The notes beneath the pieces were generated by a model, which saw nothing but the letters and a program-made list of their open reading frames with translations, was not told the origin of the DNA and did not search any database. Made by a program: the position numbers and the translations under genes. Positions 11,233 through 19,773 of a stretch of 64,000 bases of DNA are shown in pieces (positions within the stretch are counted from its first letter, which is position 1; each line of letters opens with the position of its first letter). The stretch comes from Zygnema cylindricum (taxonomy: Eukaryota > Streptophyta > Zygnematophyceae > Zygnematales > Zygnemataceae): the NCBI GenBank assembly GCA_037447655.1, contig JBBHKE010000078.1, positions 29,424 to 93,423 of the forward strand, written 5' to 3'.

Positions 11233-14200
11233 ACACACAAACACACACAAGCTGGTTATGTGAAATTATTTCCAATTCCGTTTCTGATTATGTGCAGACG
11301 AAACCGGGCATTGCCGGTTGCGTACAAGTTTCTGGTGACGCCTCGACTTCAGATGGAGAAGTACCGGAAAGCTTCATATGCTGGAAAAGAGTCAACAGTC
11401 TTCCGAATCATTTCCGACGTCCTATAATGCGCGATGCATTAGTTCGTTTAGAGGCTCGGCCTCGCTCAATGCTCACACCGGAAATCATCCAGCACAGAGG
11501 TGGCAAATGCACTCTTTTGTTTGGTAGTACTGATGGTAATGAAGAGAAGGCTTCTCTTGCAGCTGAAAAAAATCTTGCCTCTGCCCATGGAGCGAATGAT
11601 AAAGGAGGTGGGCACGTTCACCGGAGCTCGTTATGTGGTATTATGCATGGAGGAAACATGGTCGAACCCGGTCCTGAGCCAAAAAGTAGAATGCAATTGT
11701 CTATAAGCGAATCGACTTCCAGTGAGGAGAGTTATCCTTGTAACAATCCTGAATCAGTTCCCAATGGGATTACGGAGGGAAGCCCGGAAAATGCGTCAGT
11801 CGTAATGTCTGTGGGAGAGTGGGTAGATAGAAGGTCCTCTTCCCTTAGTAAAGATACTCATCCTTTGTTGGAAAGTGTTGGAACTAATTCCAGAAGTAGT
11901 CATGGTACATCCGTAGTTGAAAAAGACTCCATTTTTAGTCTGGATACCTCCGATTCTCCCTTGTACAGTATAAGCAGATTTACCGCAGATGCAGTGATTA
12001 TTGGAGCTCCGGAGTCCAATCTTAGTACTGAACAAGTTTGGAACTTGAGTTCAAGTTTTCATGCATCCGTAAAAACAGAAGAAAAGGATGAAGTTATCAC
12101 GTCGTCAGATTTACAGTTTCTGGAGAAACCAGTGGGAACAGAAAATAAGTACATGGCGAGTAACAGCGATCGTGAAAGAGGAAAGAAGGCACACAAGGAT
12201 GAGCTAGCAATAGTAAGCCCTCAGGGAATACTGGTAAGTTTATTTTCCTTATTGACAGAGCAATTGTATATTAACAATGTCTACATACGATCTGATAAGG
12301 AGCTTGAGAACTGGCAAACTGTTTATAACTTTATATGGCATGTGATGTTCGAAAAGTATCCCGTTTATTAAATTCGAAGCTATTCAAAAGTTTCAAAGTT
12401 TTTCATCCGGGCAGAACATATTGCATTCCTGGAGGGAATTTCTATGTTGGGTCTACGCGAAAAATATAAGAATTAGTCGGAGGTGGGTGTTTCAATATTA
12501 TATGGGCTTCTAGAAAATCGAGTGAGCAATAGATTTTAGCTGGGTCGAATATGAGGGGATTGGTTAATGGAAGTCTCGAAGAAAGGTGTACAATAGTTGA
12601 ATCATGATTGATGTGATCAGGTAATCTCTTTTGTTTCTCTCTATTTCTTAGGTGTGCGATACAGAGTCTTATCATCTTGTTCAAGAGTCCTTGAAACAGA
12701 TGATGTGGCTTCAAAACAACATTTTGAGATTCTGAAAAACATGACAAGATGTTATGCCTACTGTATGGGAATGCACCTCATCTCATGCCATTTAAACTTT
12801 TGGCACGACATTTAAAAGTATTTTGAGAACGAATTTCCTACGAACAAAATGATTGAAGATGACTGTTTTAGACCAAACTTGTACATTCTTATGTGTTTCA
12901 TGTTCTCTCTCCATGACTTTGTAATCACTTCAATCCCTCCTTTTCTAATATACTTTTCTTCTTCGAAATAAGAAACCTGACGTAGAACTTGTTATTCGTA
13001 CTACGGTTTTTGCAGGAAGACATAGCAGCACGTCAAATCCTCACATTTGCAAGTCAACGTTCCCAAATTAGCGTTAAAGCAACGGTTCGAATCTTCGAAC
13101 TTGCTGCAAGAAATACTCTTGGCCTCTTCTACTTCCAAGGAAAAGGAGTCCCTCAAAGTTATTCTAAGGCAGTTTATTGGTTCAGCCAGTCAGCTGAAAA
13201 AGGAAGTTTGGCCGGCGAGTGTAACCTTGGATGCTGTTTTTGGGCCGGTAAAGGAGTTCTTCAAGATAAGTCTCTAGCATTAATGTTGTTTAAAAACGCG
13301 GCAATTCAAGGGTATTCTTTGGCGGAAAGAATCATGGGTATTTGTTGTTTGCACGGAGATACAGGGAGAAAATCAAAGACAACGACGAAAACAAAGTCAC
13401 ATAGAAGGACAAACTCACACGGAGGTCCCGAAGAAGCGATGGGATGGTTCAGGAAAGCAGCAAAGAGAGGGGATGCAAATTCGCAAACGTATTTGGGTGC
13501 TTGCTTTTCTGAGGGCATAGGAATAAGAAAGGATGATGATATGGCTTTCCGGTTTTGGGAATCAGCGGCACAGCAAGGGCATCCCATGGCTCTGAATCAT
13601 TTGGGCGCATGTTATGAGAATGGGAAAGGAGTGAAACAAAGTCACCAGGAAGCAATACGGTTCTATCAAATGGCAGCAGAAATGGGTCAAACAAACGCAC
13701 AAGTTTGTTTAGGGAGTTATTATTACCACGGACTGGAGGTAAACCAGAGTTACGTAAAGGCTGTAGAGATGTTTCGACAGGCTATCGCTGGTTGTGAGAT
13801 ACAGAAACAATCGAAATCGAGCAATCCAGGTGATGAGATTATACTTGTGAGAAATCTCCATGAGTCATCTTGTTACCTCCAGCCCTTAGATTTGATCGAC
13901 AACTACTTGAATCATGAAGAAGAAACGATGAGTAGGGCCCGTTACTTTCTCGGTGTGTGTTACACCCATGGCCATGGAGTCCGTCGTAACCATGAAGTGG
14001 CCGCAAAGCTTAATGAACTCGCCGCAGACCAAGGAAACAAACACGCCATGTATGAACTGGGAGTACTTTATGATAAAGCTCGAGGTGTCCCTCGAGATAT
14101 GGTTAAAGCAGCTCAAAGGTGGAGACAAGCGGCAGAAAAAGGGCACTGTTTGGCTCAATACAACCTCGGTGTGTGTTTAGAAACTGGCGAGGGTGTAACT

Positions 14201-14380
14201 CCAAATCTGGTGGAGGCGGTTAAAATGTATCGTCTTGCGGCTGAGAAGGGTCTTTCTCAAGCCAAGTTTCGTGTGGGATTGTGTTTTCTTTATGGGAAAG
14301 GTGTGCACCGTAGTTCGGTCCAAGCAATTCGTTGTTGGAATAGTGCGGCGAAACAAGGACTGCTTGAAGCGCTTGGGTGA
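3603..14380 (+). CDS. Kinase-Sel1 fusion gene, interrupted by a Copia element
   Basis: The gene model is join(3603..3852, 9733..10026, 10393..10733, 11298..12233, 13016..14380). Leaving out the Copia insertion and one copy of its 5-bp target duplication gives 3186 nt, an exact open frame of 1061 codons. Every intron has GT...AG ends and the phases agree (the first intron splits a Gly codon; the next two are phase 0). The product has a plant receptor-like-cytoplasmic-kinase type domain (residues about 20-285), a Ser-rich linker (296-607) and ten Sel1-like repeats (608-1061). No signal peptide or membrane segment is seen, so it is probably cytosolic. Plant kinases of the nearest type (FS..L.KAT.NFSE lead-in) often carry a U-box instead. 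The start ATG 3603 is chosen because a stop lies 12 nt upstream. As it stands the allele is disrupted. Confidence 0.75.
3853..4424 (+). repeat. Copia-1 5' LTR
   Basis: It starts TGTTAGGATATTG and ends GTAATCTTTCA. It contains two tandem copies of a roughly 55-bp unit, each with a hairpin of GCGACGAA/TTCGTCGC arms. A possible TATA box (CCTATATATA) lies near 4231. Identical to 9156-9727. Confidence 0.96.
4426..4440 (+). other. Copia-1 primer-binding site (tRNA-iMet 3' end)
   Basis: TTGGTATCGGAGC lies two bases after the LTR. It differs by one base from the usual plant Copia site TGGTATCAGAGC, which is complementary to the 3' end of initiator tRNA-Met. Confidence 0.85.
4463..6292 (+). CDS. gag: Copia-1 Gag and protease
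   Basis: A 609-codon ORF starting at the first ATG after the primer site. The N-terminal part (to about residue 300) is a UBN2-type Copia Gag capsid region (NYAIWKRYIRGAF, YLFEEYIGFRM). It is followed by a Gly/Arg-rich stretch and two CCHC zinc knuckles (CYNCNEIGHGSFEC and CNVCHKWGHTGRGC). The aspartic protease active site is IDSGATHHMC (about residue 450). The frame is lost close to codon 600, at the start of the integrase zinc-binding motif (WHH), by a one-base shift near 6258. Gag packages the element RNA and the protease cleaves the polyprotein. Confidence 0.92.
   Translation: MAEKGKSPAEASGGVSGGGVTGTQYDEYDEWGEKNVKMDEGTFERFQEFLKTQEDDGDGGVSGDSRNSKKIQKKKKGKSKLYEEEEESEDDDFKVFNKTIVFTGSNYAIWKRYIRGAFTPKKLWDIVIGEETRPDPSVDPSGAHKWDKKDMAASTALIQSCASSMHEHLLTHDRAFDCWTALQNAFENGFEANENYLFEEYIGFRMKENESIDDGVKRFNVIIEQLNSLNNFPTEKERLFVFMRSLPSKFAVAKEVIKGREKPTMAYAINHLKSTEKEKATPKEENKGSSYQSYQEEDDGGAYNFRGSRGRGGGHRGRGGRSQGRGRGSYLRDTSQMTCYNCNEIGHGSFECPDKSKQCNVCHKWGHTGRGCYQNKGNNRGGGQFRGGGSGGSGSSSSGRGDFVGDGPMGQDQEFFVSLIEESQEKEDILFHTRGKESKGKFNSWIIDSGATHHMCSDPGLFSDIRKLTIPKSIIVANGSMMVIDTVGTVRLDLPTQDREGKTRVNRVRFNNVLYNPGGCINLLSVPQLQKKGGRATCLEGGRIILSSKTGPFAEGIVTENMQSRLIWRKPENRTADEEGHLHSAEVNKEDLTLWHHLCVILQRVTLRR
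6258..7567 (+). pseudogene. Copia-1 integrase and linker, frameshifted
   Basis: Continues the polyprotein in shifted frames: the HHCC part (CVGCTKRKH), then DLVHVDLCGD, then from about 6494 a third frame (VIFDDFSRKTWVYLLKAK). In the catalytic block the codon after CSD is TGA (near 6637) where family members have Asn/Arg before GGEF. AERKNRTLQEM supplies the acidic residue of D,D-35-E. Another stop follows at about 6951, and frames shift again near 7340. The Asp/Glu-rich linker before the reverse transcriptase ends in a stop at 7565-7567. This copy cannot make an integrase in one frame. Confidence 0.85.
7712..9121 (+). CDS. Copia-1 reverse transcriptase and RNase H
   Basis: An open 469-codon frame. 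The RT palm begins with AIDSKWVFKTK and ETFAPVVKFDSLRAI, includes QMDVETAFLNGELEEEVYM and LYGLKQAPRTWN, and has the catalytic FSVYVDDFISI box (two Asp). RNase H follows with YCDADYGGD, STEAEYMAACHA, LSDNMSSIALSKNP and HIKIQWHFVRD, and the ORF ends just before the polypurine tract. The first Met may not be used, because in an intact element this is the C-terminal part of one polyprotein. RT copies element RNA into cDNA and RNase H removes the template. Confidence 0.93.
   Translation: MPVGKKAIDSKWVFKTKTGASGEILKYKARLVCKGFQQKEGIDYSETFAPVVKFDSLRAIIAMAAAEGMHIKQMDVETAFLNGELEEEVYMKIPEGVPGKNGKVWRLWKALYGLKQAPRTWNHKLHKVLLILGFRRLTADCGVYIRGEGRDMVIFSVYVDDFISISHNLDLLEELKIEFRKYFKITDLGDAQYIVGVQIQRRRNGDIKLSQEQYAKEVLERFGFLDCKPLGTPLDPRDKLSNFVKSPDVDAPYREAVGSLMYLSVGTRPDISAAVSVVSRYCSNPKKIHWEAVKRIFRYLAGTLSLGIVYRKGEGLSCYGYCDADYGGDHDTGRSTSGYVFLLAGGAISWNSRLQPTVALSSTEAEYMAACHAAKNAVWIKEFLSEVGVEKECMQILSDNMSSIALSKNPILHKRTKHIKIQWHFVRDLVAEKEVEFSFVPTEEQAADMLTKAALKEVYEMGKKLVGME
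9142..9155 (+). other. Copia-1 polypurine tract
   Basis: AGTAAGAGGGGGAA directly precedes the 3' LTR; a second purine run AGTAAGAGGGGG lies about 24 bp earlier. It is the expected plus-strand DNA primer. Confidence 0.85.
9156..9727 (+). repeat. Copia-1 3' LTR
   Basis: 572 bp, identical by eye to 3853-4424 and followed by GTATA (9728-9732), the second copy of the target duplication. Confidence 0.96.
9733..10733 (+). CDS. Kinase domain exons 1b-2 (C-lobe)
   Basis: join(9733..10026,10393..10733). The first segment continues the N-lobe (IVSEYMAGGSLLDKL, hinge region) and carries the catalytic loop VLHRDLKPANVLLD (His136-Arg-Asp138). The Mg-binding DFG motif reads DVG (156-158), keeping Asp but losing Phe. 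The intron 10027-10392 (GTGAGC...GGCAG, pyrimidine-rich) splits the Gly codon of GTAG|GYIDP. The second exon has GYIDPHH in place of the usual GYxDPEY, then TDIYSLGLVILQLMTG and the C-lobe Arg-containing motif (NVRPG). Donor GTAAGG follows at 10734. A kinase fold is certain; full catalytic activity is not. Confidence 0.88.
11154..11246 (+). repeat. Intronic CT/CA-rich microsatellite
   Basis: CTCCCT, then (CT)n, then (AC)n runs sit in the intron 10734-11297 of the kinase-Sel1 gene, ahead of the acceptor TATGTGCAG. Confidence 0.85.
11298..12233 (+). CDS. Linker exon of the kinase-Sel1 gene
   Basis: 312 codons in phase 0 at both ends, acceptor TATGTGCAG and donor CTG|GTAAGT. The product is Ser/Glu/Gly-rich and probably disordered. 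Near its start EVPESFIC and, 13 residues later, PIMRDALV recall the first strands of a U-box (P..F.CPI...M.DPV), the domain that follows the kinase in many plant relatives, but the rest of a U-box is missing. This exon is the least certain part of the model by homology, although the frame and splice sites fit. Confidence 0.65.
13016..14380 (+). CDS. Sel1-like repeat exon (ten repeats)
   Basis: 454 codons after the acceptor TTTTTGCAG (13015), phase 0. I count ten Sel1-like repeats of the form A...LG..Y..G.GV..(D/S)...A..W...AA..G; for example ALNHLGACYENGKGVKQS and AQYNLGVCLETGEGVTPN. The third repeat carries a basic insertion (GRKSKTTTKTKSHRRTNSHG) and a Ser-rich gap separates repeats six and seven. 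Sel1 repeats are TPR-like helical pairs that serve as protein-binding scaffolds, so this half probably recruits partners or substrates to the kinase domain. The ORF stops with TGA at 14378. If not fused to the kinase it would be a separate Sel1 protein, but the phase match favours fusion. Confidence 0.9.
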   Translation, partial: EDIAARQILTFASQRSQISVKATVRIFELAARNTLGLFYFQGKGVPQSYSKAVYWFSQSAEKGSLAGECNLGCCFWAGKGVLQDKSLALMLFKNAAIQGYSLAERIMGICCLHGDTGRKSKTTTKTKSHRRTNSHGGPEEAMGWFRKAAKRGDANSQTYLGACFSEGIGIRKDDDMAFRFWESAAQQGHPMALNHLGACYENGKGVKQSHQEAIRFYQMAAEMGQTNAQVCLGSYYYHGLEVNQSYVKAVEMFRQAIAGCEIQKQSKSSNPGDEIILVRNLHESSCYLQPLDLIDNYLNHEEETMSRARYFLGVCYTHGHGVRRNHEVAAKLNELAADQGNKHAMYELGVLYDKARGVPRDMVKAAQRWRQAAEKGHCLAQYNLGVCLETGEGVTPNLVEAVKMYRLAAEKGLSQAKFRVGLCFLYGKGVHRSSVQAIRCWNSAAKQGLLEALG

Positions 14381-15205
14381 ACACTGTAGGAGAGACTGAT
14401 CAGGCAGGGTTTTTGAGGGTTTTTTATGCCTTTTTAAGGTTTTCGATGGCTTTTTATGGTTTTTAGGGCGCGTTGGGGTTGTTTTAAGAGTTTCACAATA
14501 AGGCTCAAAGTTGGGGTTAGTATGATGAACTGTAAGCAGCCATAGTGAAAGGAGAAATTTGTCCATTTGTTCTCACTTAGGCGAAAAAGTTGCCAGCCTC
14601 TCTTAAATTTGTTTCCGCAAATTTGAATTTTACTTCTTTTGTTTTTTTAGAGTTGGTGCACTTGATTAGTGTTGGCTAGTTGGGAAAGTTTGAAATCGTT
14701 CTCTTGCATAGTTGACTTAGTTTTTTATGCTCGTTAAAATAACCTAGTTTGTCATAAATTTGACTCTAGGCCCTGTGTTTTTCTACCAGACCTCCATAAT
14801 GGTTAGTCAAAACGTATACTGTTAGTTTTCTTACGCAAGCTAGTGGACATAAGGCAGTCAAAAATGCGTCTGTTGGTTTTCCTACGTAAGCTAGTTGGAC
14901 AAAAGGCAAATAAATGATGAATAAGAGTGCCTCCATTTAAGGTTAGTTAACCCCATTTAAATGGTTTGAATTACACCCTTGGTATGTTGTCATTGAATCA
15001 TTGTCTGCCCTTCCTGTTCAAAGAAAATTTTCCATCGGAAGATATTTCCATGTGTTATGTTGTGGGGACGATAAAAGTTAAGTGTCCCACCGAGGATATG
15101 AAGTGTTTCTTATTACAGTTCCTAACAGTTCGTATTTGCAACAACATAACACATTCTGATATGCTCCAATGCATGTATATTTTTTTCCGTTTCCATACTG
15201 TAAAC
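14381..15205. other. Intergenic, 3' flank of the kinase-Sel1 gene
   Basis: T-rich DNA with small TTTTTATG/GGTTTT repeats near 14410-14470 and two similar blocks (GTTAGTTTTCTTACGCAAGC and a second copy near 14872). No gene is recognised. Confidence 0.5.
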
Positions 15206-15398
15206 TGCGCCGTGTATCGCTATTAGTGCTGTTTTTTTTTTCGCCACTTAAAACATCTTTTCTGAATGCACATATACCCGATTTTTTATTGAACATTGCC
15301 GATGGGAAGGTGATTTTTTTTCTTTTATAAGTGTGTACAGAGAAAACATGTTTTAATTGGCGACAAAAATATCAACACTAATAGCGATACACGGTGTA
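15206..15398. mobile_element. TACACCG-type MITE, copy 2
   Basis: The left end TGCGCCGTGTATCGCTATTA is inverted at the right end (TAATAGCGATACACGGTGTA). The subterminal blocks CGCCACTTAAAACATCTT and TTGGCGAC match those of the copy at 2045-2275. About 193 bp, non-coding. Confidence 0.75.
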
Positions 15399-15978
15399 CC
15401 TTACATGCTTCACCACTAATTTTAGATGCTTAACAATGTGAAAAACTTTATTACAAAAAGTGCGACGGAAAAACCATCAAAGTACAAAGGGAAAAAAAAA
15501 AGGAATAGAACATTTAAAGACTGCAACAGCCAACAATTACTAAAACAAAGCAAAACAAACAAATGAGAAAACCAAAGGCAACTGGGTTAACTGGCAAGAC
15601 TAAACAAAATACCAAAGATGACTAGACAAAAAAGAAAAACCCACTCTATATGATGCCCCACAACCCTAAAAAACTAAATTCCACACCCTCAAAGATCGTG
15701 GATGTGGACTAGACTCCGTGGAGGAAGGTCTTGGAGGCCCCGCCTATCATCCGCCATCGTGCTTCGACGGAGAAGGGCCACAGCTTGCGCTCGTTGAAAG
15801 GCAACTGATAAACACTAACGGTAAAAAGTAACGAGAAGGGTTGGGAGAGGACTCCCTGGACCTTGGATTCAAAAGCTTTCTTAGCACAGTTGCGGAGAAA
15901 ATCATCAAAAGACTTGTCCAAAGAACCAAAAATCTCTGTTGTAAATGGGACAAACTGGTCCGCCAGGTCTCGGTGAGC

Positions 15979-16383
15979 CTAATCCCTTTCCTTAGAAGCC
16001 GCTGCGTCCCGAGCCGCATGCCCGTATGCACTGCAACGCGAGAAGAAACGTGGGTCCCAGTGAGAAGAAACATGGGTCCCAGTCGGATCAGTAAGGACCA
16101 CATCACCCAAGGTTCGCCCAGTCCCGTGGAGGAAAACCAAGTCAACCCGAGGACTTCGGAGACAACCAGATTGGGAACAAAAAGGTAAGATATGAGAAAC
16201 TTCACGCTTCACAGTGTAGCCTGGTTCGACGCCAATAGCAACAATCACATCCCGAACCAAATCATGCGCGACTATACGTTCACCCCTCCGCGAGCAACGA
16301 AGTAAATGGATGTCGTCGCAGTCAATAGGTTGGTTGCAAACACAGTTGGGGCGCCCAAGAAGCAGAGGGTGAGGCAAACCCAA
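15979..16383 (-). pseudogene. Restriction-like endonuclease domain of the LINE
   Basis: The order of motifs matches the R2 endonuclease: CVCNQ...HLLRC (a C-x-C...H...C zinc site), then GERIVAHDLVRD (R...HD..V), an acidic VKREVSHIL, RVDLVF (the PD-like position) and LGDVVLTDPT (the following Asp). In R2 elements this domain nicks the target site to prime reverse transcription. The frame closes at KERD. Confidence 0.78.
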
Positions 16384-17248
16384 ACGAAGACGGATAGCAG
16401 AGGTGAACTAAGACGTTAGACGAATTGTCGAAAAAATGGGTGTTGCTCGTAACCATGCTCCAGCCCCCGGCCTAGAACACGAGCGTAAACAAGCACACAT
16501 GTGAGTTGAAGGTAGCGCGTTTAATAGATCATGGAATTTAACGGCTGCCAACTGCTCAGAATGCGTTGTTGCAAATGTAAGTTATTGTCATCAATAAGAG
16601 ACGGAAAGGGTGGCGCTTGGTTTTGGGCATCCGGCGGAAAGAGTGCACGAGCGGAGAGAAGAACTTGGTGAAAAGGAAAAAGATTGTCCTCTACTTTAGG
16701 GACGACTTGGACTAGAATGGGAACATCATTTGCTATGAAACGGGAAGTGATAACCAGCGCCACCAAAGCCTAACTATCCAAATAAGCCGCTGGAGCAACT
16801 CGAACCACCGGAATCAAACCTAAACCCCCGTTGGAAATTGGAAGGCTAGCTTGACGGTGTGCAAATGAGCCCTCTGGCCGATCAAAAATCCCATGGCCAA
16901 CGAGGTGATGGATAACTCTAAAAAGCCGATCGTCGAACTCCTTTAAAGAGGACAAAAATGGAGCCGTTGGTGGTAATGTCCGGGCGAGATAGAGAGAACG
17001 TTGAGCAAAACAACGAGTGAGGATTTGAAATGCCACTTGGGAGTCGGAGAGCTTAGTAAGGTCATCAGAGTGCGAGAGGTTCTCCAACAAAGCATCAGTG
17101 ACAACTTGGTTCACAAAAGATGGGGCACTGATGGGAGAGCCTAAAGCTTTAATACCATCCGTTGGAGATGCAATTCAAAAACCCATAAGAAGAGGGAAGT
17201 CTAAAGGTAAGCCTTGCGGACACCAAGCCACACATTTAGACGGCTTAA

Positions 17249-17989
17249 CTAACAAACTAATCCTACGAAGTTGCTCCACAAAATGGGAAAAGGCAGATAA
17301 AACTTGGTCACGAGGGCCCACAATATGAGTATCATCTGCGATGGAAGGGAATAAACAACCAAGGAAAGTCGTAGCACAGTCGCGTAAAGCTTGAAGATGA
17401 GCAAATGCAAAAAGCCCCCCCCCCAAAGGATCACCTTGGCGAGTGCTAGTCGCAGACTCCAAAGTGGCAACCTCACCAAAGGGACCGCGAAGAGGAAAGA
17501 TAAGGGAGCTCGGACGAGAATAAAATGCACGAACAAAAGGGAAAATTTATTGATAGGAGATGGAGCATGCCTCAATTCTCGGAAGATAGCATTACGGTTG
17601 ACAATGTTGAAGGCGTTAGCAACATCTACCTGGAAGACCACCCAATCCGAATGGAGATCCAAAACAGCCCGAAGACCATGAACAACCGCCTCACAACCCC
17701 CCCTTGTAGCTACGCCAAACTGGTGCGGTGAGAAATGGTCATGGAAAGCCCCTTGTAGTTGAATACACATCCCGCGAGCGACCAAAAAGTATAACACCTC
17801 ACCGATAGCAATTGGGCGAATTCCCCCAGCAGGCTTAGTAACAACAACAAGGCGAGCCGCAGATAGATGGTGTACAACATTGTGAGGAACATGTCCTCGA
17901 GCCATCTCAGAAGCCACCTTAGAAAGAAGATCAAAACCCTGAGAGGGGGTGTCAAGAGGAAATACGTCACGGAGGAGTTCGTACACCAT
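17249..17989 (-). pseudogene. LINE reverse transcriptase fragment
   Basis: The frame holds from VYELLRDVFPL to FRELRHA and then shifts. The catalytic Asp of RT motif A is in VFQVDVANAFNIVNRNA. KPAGGIRPIAIGEVLY is the basic finger motif shared by non-LTR RTs, and SPHQFGVATRGGCEAVVHGL is motif 2a. Motifs B and C continue in the overlapping frame 17462-17175. Confidence 0.85.
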
Positions 17990-18179
17990 CTCAGATGAGA
18001 TACAGAAAGATGAGGTGACCGAAGCAAAGTTGTAATAAGATGCTTAACCACTTATGGCCCTGGCTGTGAGCCGTACAATTCCGATAAAAAGTGTGAAAAC
18101 GCGTCCCGTTCTTATAGACCTTGTACCTGTGACATGCTATTTCAAATTTGTCAACAAGTCCCGTTTTCTTCCCAAAGAA

Positions 18180-18480
18180 ATGTGCTCCTTCTTCCCATCC
18201 TGACGTTTTCCCCCTTCCCTCTCTCACTCCCTCCATCCCTTCCCCCCTCTCCTTCCCTCTGCCGACATTGGTAGCACACTTCCCCCCCCCCCCCCCCAGG
18301 CTTTTCTGCTAAAGTCCCTCAAACAACTCTCCCCCCTCAAGAGAAAGCAGCCCTCAACTACATTCCCTGCATGAAGAATATTCCTCCCTCCCCCTCCCCC
18401 CCTCTCTACTTCCTTGTGGAGGTGAAAGCTGACCGAGCAAGATCAAACAATCAGACTCCCTCCCTTTACTAACGTACCGA
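18180..18480. repeat. C/T-rich low-complexity tract with a poly-C run
   Basis: Mostly CCCTCTCC-type sequence, including an uninterrupted run of about 17 C near 18282-18298. No gene. Confidence 0.8.
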
Positions 18481-18515
18481 AAAAAGAACCACAGATAGCT
18501 TTTTCCAGCAACTTT

Positions 18516-18636
18516 AAACCCTAATTTCAACCTCTAAACACTAATTTAAATTCCTAAAACCTAATTTCAATCCCTGAACCCTAATTTCAGTTGCTAAGCA
18601 CTAATATCAATCTCTGAACTCCAATTTCAGTCGCTA
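18516..18636. repeat. 20-bp tandem repeat, six units
   Basis: Six consecutive 20-bp units of the form AAACCCTAATTTCAATCTCT, about 75-85% alike. Several units contain AACCCTAA, resembling plant telomere repeats, but the period is 20 and not 7. Confidence 0.85.
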
Positions 18637-18639
18637 AAA

Positions 18640-19773
18640 CTGGAACTAGCAGGCCACCAATGGCCAGAATGACACACGATCTAACCTTTGCTGTGTAACC
18701 CTGTTAGAAACTCCGTCACATCACATTATTAAAGCAACAACTGCCATAAGGAGTGCTTTAGCAATAATGATTTTGCTTCCATTACAAATTAAGTGGACGA
18801 CTGTGAACCGCAAAATTAACTAGCCATTAGAAGACTGCTTAAGAACACTGTTTTGTGATCAACGGCCAAAAGGAAACCTTGACTGGTTTACTGTCATGAA
18901 CGCGAGTAGCAAACATGCTGTTCAGATACCAAACAGTACATACGGTACACATCAGACCTTTTAATTAACAAGCCTAATGCAGTAAACAGTAGAAATTATC
19001 ACGCATATATTTCTGTCCATATAAAAACTATCCAAACATGCAAATTCGTATACATCCCCACCACCAGACTCATAAAACAGAACCACATTGGATCTTCTTG
19101 AAAACACAGTTGCACTTGAAAGGTTAACAGTACAAAAAAGTTTAGCTCTATTCGTAACAAACTACACCAGCGATAGCCGCTGCCCAACTCCTTTGAATGT
19201 GGAGACCCAACACCCCTTACAAAATGGGGACCTAACTTGCAACCAACCTACCCAACTTTTAGACTGAACATAGAGTACAAACCTACGATACAAAATGTGG
19301 CCATCAATCGACCTCGAAATCGATGGTTGATATAACATGGCCACAACCACCAAATAACCCGTCTCAGCATAGTTTCCTATGATGATAGTACTCAAGGGTG
19401 CCTATAAGAGATTGCTAGAACTGAAACAGATTGAAAAGTATCACTGTGAGAGATGGCGCCACTTCATAAGGAACTCGCAGACCAACAACACAGTAAATAG
19501 CACCAATACATTGTGATGTCTAAGCACCCCCCACACAGGTGATTTTTTTTATCTACTTGTATACATGGCCTCATTCACCAATGATGCCCTTCAGGTCATC
19601 CATCGTTTATGGTACGAGAAACAGTTTACAAGTCTTTCAATTTGACTGGCGTCTGTTCCGACACAGGTATCCAGCTAACCCAGCAAGACTTCCTCCTGTA
19701 GGAGGAAGTACTGACTCATGTTCCTTACTGCTTCCTTTCCCATGCTCCTTAGTGTTTTTTTTCACCAAATCTC
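18640..19773 (-). other. Probable 3' UTR / downstream flank of the BTR1-like gene
   Basis: No further coding exon is recognised between the tandem repeat and the stop codon at 19774. The exact polyadenylation site cannot be read by eye. Confidence 0.4.

Larger units (their letters stand above)
15709..18060 (-). pseudogene. R2-like LINE: reverse transcriptase plus RLE, decayed
   Basis: Read on the minus strand, successive frames give one polyprotein broken by several shifts and stops. Order: RT fingers/palm (17989-17249: AARLVVVTKPAGGIRPIAIGE, QVDVANAFN), RT motif B TRQGDPLGGGLFA and motif C IADDTHIVG (17462-17175), thumb and connector (17114-16521), a CCHC-like knuckle with a restriction-like endonuclease (16383-15979), then a C-terminal tail (15921-15709, FVPFTTEIFGSLDKSFDDF just upstream). 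The order RT then C-terminal endonuclease is that of R2-type non-LTR elements rather than the APE-bearing L1 LINEs usual in plants. The 5' part is missing. No clear poly-A tail or target duplication was found. Confidence 0.8.

Noticed and set aside
12442-12747. Minus-strand 101-codon ORF in the kinase-Sel1 gene
   Set aside because: It lies in the intron 12234-13015; no recognisable motif, and the flanking exons join in phase without it.
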